A stretch of DNA of 64,000 bases from IMG/VR virus record IMGVR_UViG_3300040801_004562, positions 34,253 to 98,252 of that record; one strand, 5' to 3'. The notes beneath the pieces are model-generated. The model was not told the origin of the DNA. It did no database searches and saw nothing but the letters and a program-made list of their open reading frames with translations. Each line of letters starts with the position of its first letter. The first letter of the stretch is position 1. The DNA comes from a virus. Shown here one piece after another: positions 22,901 to 29,704 of the stretch. The position numbers and the translations under genes are program-made.

Positions 22901-23531
22901 CATCCTGGTGCGGAGATTTGCGGACGGAGGCTCAACTTCTGGAAGGAAAGCCCCGGTTAAAGCTTCCTCGGTAACCCGCCTCACCCCCGCTGCAAAGAGA
23001 AAGTCCAAGGAGCACCCTGTTGAAATCCTTGTTCGTGCCCGGGAGCTGGGGGCTGCACTCACCCCGACCCGCCTGCCGACGACCACCAGATCTGGGATTG
23101 TTCGGGGGCCGAAGGGACGTGACGTCATCCCGGCGTGGTTGACCGACAATGAGTATGTGATGAACCCGAGGGCGGTGGAAAAATACGGTGTCGGGTTTAT
23201 GGAGGCACTGAACCGCCGGTTGATTGACATGCGCGATATCATGTCCCCGACTGTTCGCCTCTCCAGGACCGTGGTGCTTGCGAAGCATGGCGTACCGGTT
23301 TACCGGGCTGAGGGCGGTCCGGTAGGATCAGCGCCGTCAAGCCGGGGCGGGTCGGCCGGTGGGGGAGGTTCCGGCCAGGGTGCTGCGGCCCAGCCGGTCA
23401 ATATTGTCAATGTCGTTGATTCCAGCCTGATGGATCAGTACCTGTCGAGCAATTCCGGCCAAAAGATGGTGCTGAATATCCTGTCGGCCAATCAGCCCGC
23501 CGCTCAGCGTGCGATCATGGGGAGAACGTAA
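19875..23531 (+). CDS. tail tape measure protein
   Basis: A 1218-residue protein; ATG 19875 chosen because MATKDVQLRLVISAVNEAG is a typical start, though an in-frame ATG at 19818 exists. Residues ~95-320 match the TP901 core (QMSGVRAVTEGTAEQFV, LKLLGQGG, YAAGLAR). Two to three hydrophobic segments follow (~430-500), then long Glu/Lys/Ala coiled coil (~600-940) and a Gly-rich C-terminus. It sets the tail length; 1218 residues predict a tail of roughly 180 nm by the usual 1.5 A per residue rule. No lysozyme motif was seen. Confidence 0.92.
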   Translation: MATKDVQLRLVISAVNEAGAKLKEIGNQLSSVSKNAEEVTKASKKIGDAGAASVDKFGKALDDLKTKMEGVKKVGDKMVSFGTQLSLVGAGMLSTLVFPVTNAAKFEKQMSGVRAVTEGTAEQFVTLANKAKKLGAETKFTAVQAAEGLKLLGQGGLNAEQALIALEPVLNLAAAGELELAEAASVAMSVMQGLEMPVTELGRITDVLAKAAAVSTTEVSDMGEAFSYVAGDIATVRMPLEQAGAFLAVLADGAQKGTRGGTALRGVLSGLAGRIVPRAAEAFDRLGVSVSRNADGTVDFIKTLEDLHKAGAGLPEWQVIFGESYGAYAAGLARNVDKLRKNEQVLKDATGAGKEMAHILEDNLVGAFTRLKSAAEGASIAIGDPLLKPLKEITDAVAGVMGAITKWMNLNPIFASTMATVIGGIGGIALAIGAVLIPLGLLVRLVATALGGLGVLRTASIAAAAGLRNFAAATYAAATAGTALSTAFVALAAAWGAFQIYKAVEAFIQWRQAAAMAAESTRRLVEQSEALLSKHAGLKDFKLPADFASKSNEELKDFRSKLWAATTYAMSLKNLLEEKAKETNWLGMVTDEAKAAEAELVVVKKRLEELQGARAALAAEQQKRAPAAAVPEAEPIDPRAAAEKRADAIKATEKLRVSLMEEGIAKVNALRKLELAEFEASEEKRVLTAQEAQDRINLINQSFDKKIDETKKALAEKSINVTRQIREKEIQVAREMSETELRALEDGYQRGNVSLAAFLEERREIKLSSYDADIAEINKKIEEELDPDKKRVIQFELQVAEAKRASASTELDIQDRQAYESKLQQERDFQTELNQIKQEVAGAFDVEAAFELEKQAIIKQNEWRLAEYERMGIEKGQLLEMAAAQEEQLQLRVAEHEKQVLTARLDAASEIAGNIESTFADLYSASDEQVKAFFYIQKAAAFAEALISAYSAANKALNSPLASVSPTMAQAMSATILAAGMARAAMIAATTIKAAEGGLIKVDRPNGPPILVRRFADGGSTSGRKAPVKASSVTRLTPAAKRKSKEHPVEILVRARELGAALTPTRLPTTTRSGIVRGPKGRDVIPAWLTDNEYVMNPRAVEKYGVGFMEALNRRLIDMRDIMSPTVRLSRTVVLAKHGVPVYRAEGGPVGSAPSSRGGSAGGGGSGQGAAAQPVNIVNVVDSSLMDQYLSSNSGQKMVLNILSANQPAAQRAIMGRT

Positions 23532-24503
23532 ATGAGTTTGTTGATCACTCCGGCTTACACGACCGGATCGGTTCCAGGGTTCGCAGGTGCCACCGGCCTG
23601 CTGCAGACGATCGTTGCCTACGTGACCGGTGCTCCAGGTACTCCCGGTCGGGACTGGACCGTGGAGATGAACCGGGACATCACCGACAACGTTGGAAACC
23701 CGATTGTTACCTCGCCGCAGTTGAAAGAGGTGATCCTGTCCAATACTGGAATTTCTGGGCTGGAGAACATCATAGTGGCGATGCGGGAGTACCAATACCC
23801 GTCGAACTCGGAATGGGGAATCGAGCTGAATGGCCACGTTGTCGTTCCAAGCGGCTGGAATGCTGATGCTGCAGCCACGCATAACAAGATAGGCTGGGAT
23901 GCTGACCGTAAGCACTGGAAAGACCTCCCGCACGTTCAGGCTGCTGATCAGCAGATGGACTACTGGATTTATTCGACCCAGGAGTTCATTGGGTTCTGTG
24001 TCCGTGTGGGGACGTCCTACTTCCAAGGCTACCTCGGAAACGGTGCCCGCCTTGGAACTCCGTCCGAGTACCCGAATCCGCTTTACATCGCAGGATCTGA
24101 AGTCGGGAATATTTCGTATCAGGCGGGAGGAAACGGACCAGTCCGGCCGAAGGATAACACGTATTTCCTTGTTGATCCAAATGGCGCTTTTCGATCCGGA
24201 ACAGACTGTGAAGTCCTGCCGATGCAGTTGGCTCCGATGTACACGGACAACACGCAAGTTGATGTGGCTCCAAACGGTGCGCTTGTCCTCTCCCCGGTTT
24301 ATGTCACCACGTCGCAGATTTTAGCCTTCCAGCTATGGAATACGTTCGCTGTGAGAGTGATGGCCCCGCAGCCAGAGAATTACTACGACGACATCAACGG
24401 ATTGCGATTCCGAATCTGGCCGCAGGGCAAGAACGACTACAATTACGACTTTATGGCGTTCTACGAGATTGATGCCGGGTATCTGACCTCGACGACCGTT
24501 TAA
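23532..24503 (+). CDS. tail tip/distal tail protein, Thr-tagged
   Basis: A 323-residue beta-rich protein whose start directly abuts the tape measure stop. Contains YWIYSTQEFIGFCVRVG and YLGNGARLGTPSEYP segments. It belongs with the next two genes in a set of large tail-tip proteins downstream of the tape measure. The family is not recognised. It ends YLTSTTV, a shorter form of the Thr tag. Confidence 0.75.
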   Translation: MSLLITPAYTTGSVPGFAGATGLLQTIVAYVTGAPGTPGRDWTVEMNRDITDNVGNPIVTSPQLKEVILSNTGISGLENIIVAMREYQYPSNSEWGIELNGHVVVPSGWNADAAATHNKIGWDADRKHWKDLPHVQAADQQMDYWIYSTQEFIGFCVRVGTSYFQGYLGNGARLGTPSEYPNPLYIAGSEVGNISYQAGGNGPVRPKDNTYFLVDPNGAFRSGTDCEVLPMQLAPMYTDNTQVDVAPNGALVLSPVYVTTSQILAFQLWNTFAVRVMAPQPENYYDDINGLRFRIWPQGKNDYNYDFMAFYEIDAGYLTSTTV

Positions 24504-24514
24504 GGAGAATTCCG

Positions 24515-25612
24515 TTGCTGCTGGATTACGTTACATACACGAACTTGACCGGATGTTCTGATTTCTTCAACAAGCTTCGCCTCTGGGCTGTATCTAAAGG
24601 GTGGACCCAAGAGGAGTGGTTGGAGAATGTGACTTGGGGAACGTCTCCTTATGGTTGGAAGACAGATTCAAGAGCGGATTTTCTTCAGCTCTCCAAGACC
24701 GGCTATGGGACTCAGAATTTGATCGCTGCTATTTCCTCTATGATAAAGGAGGATTATCCGTCGTGTAGCCTTGCCATCTGTATGCGGAGCCAGACTGCGT
24801 ACGAAACATCCTCTAGCAAGCATCCGATGAACCAGAACCCGCTGGTTGGAATGATAAGTTCGCTAACTGCGGACAGCTTGTTTTATCAAGGAGTAAATAA
24901 TGCTTGTGGCGGTCTTGATCTCACCGCGTCGGATAACATCCCACAAGCGTGGTTTTTTGCGGGGCCACACTGGATTTGTGCCGTCGCTAAAATGAGTGAA
25001 GAGTTCTGTCAGATGATGCACTTCGGGTCGTTTGAGATGTTTGAAGACAACCCGTCTCAGGGCCAGTGTTTCGGCATGACCACCACTGTTTATGGTCCTG
25101 GTTCTTATGAGTACGATACAAGTTGGAAGACTGGATGGGAGCGCCGTCTCTTCTTTACCACCCCCTTTTCTTCCGGGAAGAAGAGTGGATTCAGCTACTA
25201 CACGAACCACGGACTCGGGTTTTACTACTTCAACCGTGCGTCGATTGCTCCGTACGGAACGAATTACATTTACCATCGCGACAACTGCCACGTTTACTTT
25301 GGGGATTACTGGTCCGCATCGTCCGGAGGGAATGAGCTGCTTGGCGTTTCTGGGGCAGTTCTTTCGAACCACTTTTCAGCAAAGCGACCAATGATCAAGC
25401 CGATTTTTGCCATCCAACGTCCTGCTGATAGCGTTTGGGTTCCTGTTTTCAAAGCTCCTGTTTGGTGCCTAAATACTGCGGGGCTTGAAATTGGACAGCA
25501 GCTTGAGCAGGACGGATCGAAGTACCTCGTATTTCCGTTCCCGACGATTTATACCCCGCAGGGATACGCCTTTTGTATTGATGACGGCACCCTTACCACG
25601 ACGACGGTTTAA
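24515..25612 (+). CDS. tail protein, tandem paralogue A, Thr-tagged
   Basis: A 365-residue protein starting with TTG after AAGGAGA. Start and body match the next gene: LLDYVTYTN, EEWLENVTW, KTGYGTQNLI, PHWICAVAKMS, QMMHFGSFEMFEDNPSQGQ. It is aromatic-rich and probably a structural tail-tip subunit. The C-terminus ends DGTLTTTTV. A TTG start is used by both paralogues, so it is likely ancestral and may keep expression low. Confidence 0.75.
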   Translation: MLLDYVTYTNLTGCSDFFNKLRLWAVSKGWTQEEWLENVTWGTSPYGWKTDSRADFLQLSKTGYGTQNLIAAISSMIKEDYPSCSLAICMRSQTAYETSSSKHPMNQNPLVGMISSLTADSLFYQGVNNACGGLDLTASDNIPQAWFFAGPHWICAVAKMSEEFCQMMHFGSFEMFEDNPSQGQCFGMTTTVYGPGSYEYDTSWKTGWERRLFFTTPFSSGKKSGFSYYTNHGLGFYYFNRASIAPYGTNYIYHRDNCHVYFGDYWSASSGGNELLGVSGAVLSNHFSAKRPMIKPIFAIQRPADSVWVPVFKAPVWCLNTAGLEIGQQLEQDGSKYLVFPFPTIYTPQGYAFCIDDGTLTTTTV

Positions 25613-25623
25613 GGAGGTCAGTT

Positions 25624-26721
25624 TTGCTGTTGGATTACACGGTTTACACGAACGTCGTTGGACTGGCGGACTTCTTCGATAAGCTTCGTGGATGGTGCAT
25701 TTCCCACGGATGGACGGAGGAGGAGTGGATTCCAGAAGTCACCTGGGCGACTATAACGGGCACGGGTGCATGGAGATCCTATTCTGACGGCGGTTTCCTT
25801 CAAATGTCAAAGACCGGTTATGGGACTCAGAATCTGATCGTATCCCTTGCCTGCGTTGCTCGGGAGGCATTTGGTGCTCATGGGATCAATGGTAGCATGC
25901 GAAGCCAGCTCGCTTATGAGGCGAATTATTTTGGCGCCCAGGAAAATCCGATATGCCAGAACGCTATTGCGGGTCCGCCTGTATCGTGTGCCGAAAATTT
26001 ATTCTACAGCCTGGGGAATAATACTGGTGGGTTTGATGTTGGCCGATCTTCACTTATACCGAAAGTTTGGTTCTTTGCTGGGCCTCATTGGATTTGCGTC
26101 GTTACCCAGATGAATTCGGTTTACTCGCAAATGATGCACTTTGGCTCATTTGAGATGTACGAGGACAACCCATCCCAAGGTCAGGTTTTCGGGTTGTCGA
26201 CGCAGAATCTGTCGGTCAAAATTGGATCAACGTACTACGACAATTGGGCATGGAGTGTGTATCCGTCGTTGTCGAAGGCCGTGATTCCGTTTTCTACTGG
26301 GTACGTGGGTAGTTTTGGTTACGACTGGATTTTTGGCAGCTACTTTTACTACCACTCCAGAACTGAGAACCACACGTACGATAACATATGGAGAATGCGC
26401 GATAACTGCAATATTGATGAGACGAATTATGGGTCGGAGAGCAACTTGGGAATTCCCGTTATGGATCTTGGACCGGCCGTCAAGGCGAATCATTACTCAG
26501 AAAAGCGCCCTCTGCTAAAGCCTGTTTATTACATCTCTCATCCTGTTGAGAACGGTCCGTTGGATAATGTCTGGCAGCCGATCTGCCGCGCCCCTGTCTG
26601 GTGCACTCGGTTCAGCGGTCTGCAAATCGGATCTGAACTGACCTACGGAAGTGAAAAGTATCTTGTATTTCCGGCTCGGACTGTAAACTCGACCTACGGA
26701 TACGCGTTTAGGATAGCATGA
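25624..26721 (+). CDS. tail protein, tandem paralogue B, tag lost
   Basis: A 365-residue protein, TTG start after AAGGAGG. It shares with paralogue A the blocks LLDYxxYTN, KTGYGTQNLI, HWICVVTQM and QMMHFGSFEMYEDNPSQGQ, and has the same length up to the C-terminus. It ends YAFRIA without a Thr tag. The stop overlaps the next start (ATGA). Confidence 0.75.
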   Translation: MLLDYTVYTNVVGLADFFDKLRGWCISHGWTEEEWIPEVTWATITGTGAWRSYSDGGFLQMSKTGYGTQNLIVSLACVAREAFGAHGINGSMRSQLAYEANYFGAQENPICQNAIAGPPVSCAENLFYSLGNNTGGFDVGRSSLIPKVWFFAGPHWICVVTQMNSVYSQMMHFGSFEMYEDNPSQGQVFGLSTQNLSVKIGSTYYDNWAWSVYPSLSKAVIPFSTGYVGSFGYDWIFGSYFYYHSRTENHTYDNIWRMRDNCNIDETNYGSESNLGIPVMDLGPAVKANHYSEKRPLLKPVYYISHPVENGPLDNVWQPICRAPVWCTRFSGLQIGSELTYGSEKYLVFPARTVNSTYGYAFRIA

Positions 26722-27806
26722 GCAAATATCTGACGATCCATTCCGATGCCCCCGCAGGTGATGGGGGAGTTTTGGCTCAGGCTACTGTAGCTGATGTCAT
26801 TCCGAAAGATATGTCGGTTGCTGTTACGGACATGCTGGCCGAGACAACCGAAGAATATCCGATGGACACTGGTGGAGAAGTCACGATCTTTCGGAAGCCG
26901 AGCCATAAAGAGCCTGACCTTGCATTTTCCGAATTGTCAGCAGGAGACCTGATTTACAACCGAATTTGGACGACGCAGCATATCGACTTCGCGCTGATCA
27001 ACGAAGAGATGTCCAATGTGATTTCGATCTGGAACGCCTACATAGACCGCAGCGTTGAACTGACCACCATCAATGATCCAGGTGAATCTGGACTGTTTCT
27101 TTCCACCGTGACGACGCCGTTTTCGATGACGCCGAATTACGAAGTTACCTTGACTGTGACGGCCTACCCGTCCGGGCCTGCGGTTCAGGAGACGACGTAT
27201 TCGTTCTTGGTTGACGGCCTCACCTTTGAAACGCTGGTTGAAGGCTGGCGGATTATCCAGTGGCTGGTGCATCCGGATTGGAGCCAGGGGGTGACGATCG
27301 AGTATGCCTTCAAAACGATCCTTTCCGCGAATCCGAAAAGAGCGAATGAGCAGCGCCGCCCGTTGTACGACAAATGGCTCAGGGCTGCCGAGTTTCAACT
27401 GTGGGAGAAGGGCCGGGCAGCGCACCGGGCACTGAATGATGTCAATGCCCATGCCGGGAAGATCTTCGCGGTGCCGATCTGGCCGGAGCGCTGCACGACG
27501 AATTCGACGATCTTTCAGCAGACTGCCCTTGTGATCAACGAAGACCTGTCGACAAAGATCAATATGCTGAACACTCAGTACATCATCGTGATTGACCCGG
27601 TTTTGCGGCTTGGGGAGGTGAAGGAGGTCAGCAACATTACTGGGCAGGTGGTGACTGTCGGGCTGTCTTTCAAGGTGAACTTTGCCCCCTCCCGTGCTGT
27701 GATCTACCCGGTCTTTTTGGGGATTCTGGAGAATTCCGGCCCCAGGTCCCTGACCGACAACGTGCTGAGTATGGGGATGCGGTTTCAGGAGGTGTTCGTT
27801 GGCTGA
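26718..27806 (+). CDS. tail tip structural protein
   Basis: A 362-residue protein coupled by ATGA to paralogue B. Beta-rich first two thirds with repeated Thr/Val strands (YEVTLTVTAYPSG), then a helical and beta segment with FAVPIWPERC. No recognised domain. Located where gene-transfer-agent-like phages carry distal tail proteins. Confidence 0.72.
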   Translation: MSKYLTIHSDAPAGDGGVLAQATVADVIPKDMSVAVTDMLAETTEEYPMDTGGEVTIFRKPSHKEPDLAFSELSAGDLIYNRIWTTQHIDFALINEEMSNVISIWNAYIDRSVELTTINDPGESGLFLSTVTTPFSMTPNYEVTLTVTAYPSGPAVQETTYSFLVDGLTFETLVEGWRIIQWLVHPDWSQGVTIEYAFKTILSANPKRANEQRRPLYDKWLRAAEFQLWEKGRAAHRALNDVNAHAGKIFAVPIWPERCTTNSTIFQQTALVINEDLSTKINMLNTQYIIVIDPVLRLGEVKEVSNITGQVVTVGLSFKVNFAPSRAVIYPVFLGILENSGPRSLTDNVLSMGMRFQEVFVG

Positions 27807-28425
27807 TTCCATCACCGGTCTGGGAACGGGGATTCCGATCTTTTCTGCCCCGCTGGAGTGGAGTAAGGATGTTGCGTATGGGCTTGCGCCCTTTCGAACC
27901 ATTATCCAGTATCCAGGAACGATTACCTCGCTTTACGACAACGAGGAGATGAAGCCTGAATCCTTCTCGTTTACCGTCACCTTGATGGACGAAAGTGAGA
28001 TCTTTGCTTTCCTCGACTTCTTCAAGGCCCGGATGGGACGGTGGCAGAAGTTCTGGTACTTCATAGACCGGTCGGATTTCCTGCCACAAGACGATTTTGA
28101 CGTTGGGTCCTCCAGCATCAAGGTGCTCAATGATGGGTACGCCGCCTTTGAGAACCACCGGCTTTGCATCTACTTGTGGAATGGGGACAAGATCGTCCGG
28201 GAGATAACGAATGCAGTCCCTGCCCTTGACGGATCGTACATCAGTCTGGATCTGGACTTGGCCATGGATCGGACCGTTCTGATGGACGACGTGATGATGA
28301 TTGGACGGGTCGTACTGTGCCGGTTCGACGTTGACAGCATTCAGATGGAGTACCTGTCTGTCTCCAAGGCGATCGCCAGCATCAGGTTCTATGAGCTGGT
28401 GAAAGAATATTCGGAGGTTGCATGA
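27799..28425 (+). CDS. DUF2460-position distal tail protein
   Basis: A 208-residue protein; TTG start overlapping the previous gene by 8 bases. The segment IFAFLDFFKARMGRWQKFWYF matches the F..Ff.AR.Grw..F.. block of GTA gp12/DUF2460-like distal tail proteins. It is followed by DUF2163-like, NlpC/P60 and tip genes, the same order as in GTA-like siphoviruses. Confidence 0.72.
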   Translation: MADSITGLGTGIPIFSAPLEWSKDVAYGLAPFRTIIQYPGTITSLYDNEEMKPESFSFTVTLMDESEIFAFLDFFKARMGRWQKFWYFIDRSDFLPQDDFDVGSSSIKVLNDGYAAFENHRLCIYLWNGDKIVREITNAVPALDGSYISLDLDLAMDRTVLMDDVMMIGRVVLCRFDVDSIQMEYLSVSKAIASIRFYELVKEYSEVA

Positions 28426-29216
28426 CCACTCCTGCTGAAAATATGCTGAGGACGGAGCAGTATCCGTTCGCTGAGTTGTACGAGATCATTACAGGAACCG
28501 CAGTTGCCAGGTACACGTCGTATCACCAAGCGTTGATCGTGGCTGACCTTGAGTATAAGCCTGCCTCCATCCGCCGGTCTGGTCTGAGCTTCGATACAGC
28601 CATGGGAGATGTTCGTGTGACGCTGACCTCCACGGTGCTGGCAGAGCTGGCTGTCTTCATTGCGAACAACCCGACTGAATCCACCCTGATCCGGTGCCTG
28701 CGTGCGGTGACAGACGCTCTTGATGACTGGGTGATCCTTTTCCAGGGGCCGGTGGTGTCGGTTGGGTTCGAAGAAGAACGGGCCTCGGCAACGATCTCCG
28801 CGAGCGGAAATGTGCTGAATAACATCCTGCCGCCGTTCATGTATCAGGCCCGATGTAACCATTTCCTGTTTGACGGAGGTTGTCAGGTCAACAAGTACTT
28901 TTACGAGGTGGAAGGTCCGGTGGTGGTGTCTGGGTCGAACCTTGTTGTCGCCGCCTGCGCCTCTTACGACGATGGCTATTTCACGCAGGGATTTGTCGAG
29001 TACCAGAATGATTCACGCCTGATCCTGAAGCATGTCGGAAACACGTTGACACTGCATGTCCCGTTTGATTCCAGGGTGTACGATGGGGTGACGGCAAAGA
29101 TCTACCCCGGCTGCGACGGCTCTCCGGAAACCTGCAAGACGAAGTACAATAACTGGGTCCGTTTTGTCGGAATGCCAATGATTCCGTCGAAAAGCCCGGT
29201 GGTGTGGGGAATATGA
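28422..29216 (+). CDS. DUF2163 / BR0599-like tail hub protein
   Basis: A 264-residue protein. The C-terminal ~95 residues carry ARCNHFLFDGGCQVNKYFYE and later CDGSPETCKTKYNNWVRFVG, with paired Cys and an N-x-x-R-F-x-G motif, matching the BR0599 family at the GTA gp13 position. It forms part of the tail hub below the distal tail protein. Coupled to both neighbours by ATGA overlaps. Confidence 0.82.
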   Translation: MTTPAENMLRTEQYPFAELYEIITGTAVARYTSYHQALIVADLEYKPASIRRSGLSFDTAMGDVRVTLTSTVLAELAVFIANNPTESTLIRCLRAVTDALDDWVILFQGPVVSVGFEEERASATISASGNVLNNILPPFMYQARCNHFLFDGGCQVNKYFYEVEGPVVVSGSNLVVAACASYDDGYFTQGFVEYQNDSRLILKHVGNTLTLHVPFDSRVYDGVTAKIYPGCDGSPETCKTKYNNWVRFVGMPMIPSKSPVVWGI

Positions 29217-29704
29217 CGCGCTGGTACTTTGAAAGCGAAGAGCGCTGGCTGCCTGTGAAAGATGAACTGCTTTCATGGGACGGCACCCCGCACCGGCACA
29301 TGCAGGCCGTAAAAGGCCGCGCTGCTGATTGCTCCCTCTTCCTTTTGCAAACGTTTGCAAAATTCGGTCTTGCTGGGGAGTGCCCGGTTCCTGAACTGCA
29401 GACAGATTGGTGGCTGCACTCGGACCGGGAGGTTTTGATCGAATGCTGGGAGGAATGTCTGAGCGCCACCCATCCTGACGGCCTATGGTGGCACTCGCTC
29501 GATCCGGATCGGGAAGAGGCTTTCCGGGGAGACCTGCTGCTGTTCAATATGGATCTGAATGTCTCGACCCACGCGGCGGTGTTCATGGGTCCGAACCTGA
29601 TCCACAGCGTGAACCGGTCAAGAAGTGGGGTTTGCCAATCCACGTACTGCCTTTGGTGGAAGAAGAGGATTACACGAATGTTCCGGCTGGGGGACCTTGA
29701 ATAA
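29213..29704 (+). CDS. NlpC/P60-like tail peptidoglycan hydrolase
   Basis: A 163-residue protein at the GTA gp14 position. GRAADCSLF supplies the catalytic Cys40 and STHAAVF His120; a final LIHS segment follows. It should cut peptide stems of peptidoglycan during DNA entry. The palindrome at 29343-29362 lies in the reading frame right after the catalytic Cys and encodes LQTFAK, so protein and DNA site are both constrained. Confidence 0.8.
   Translation: MTRWYFESEERWLPVKDELLSWDGTPHRHMQAVKGRAADCSLFLLQTFAKFGLAGECPVPELQTDWWLHSDREVLIECWEECLSATHPDGLWWHSLDPDREEAFRGDLLLFNMDLNVSTHAAVFMGPNLIHSVNRSRSGVCQSTYCLWWKKRITRMFRLGDLE
29343..29362. repeat. 20-bp extended palindrome inside a gene
   Basis: TTTTGCAAACGTTTGCAAAA in frame as Leu-Gln-Thr-Phe-Ala-Lys. 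Inside a gene it cannot be an ordinary promoter operator. Confidence 0.92.

Noticed and set aside
23337-24257. Antisense frame of ~306 codons opposite the first tail-tip gene
   Set aside because: No start context and overlaps the confident + strand genes; reflects codon bias only.
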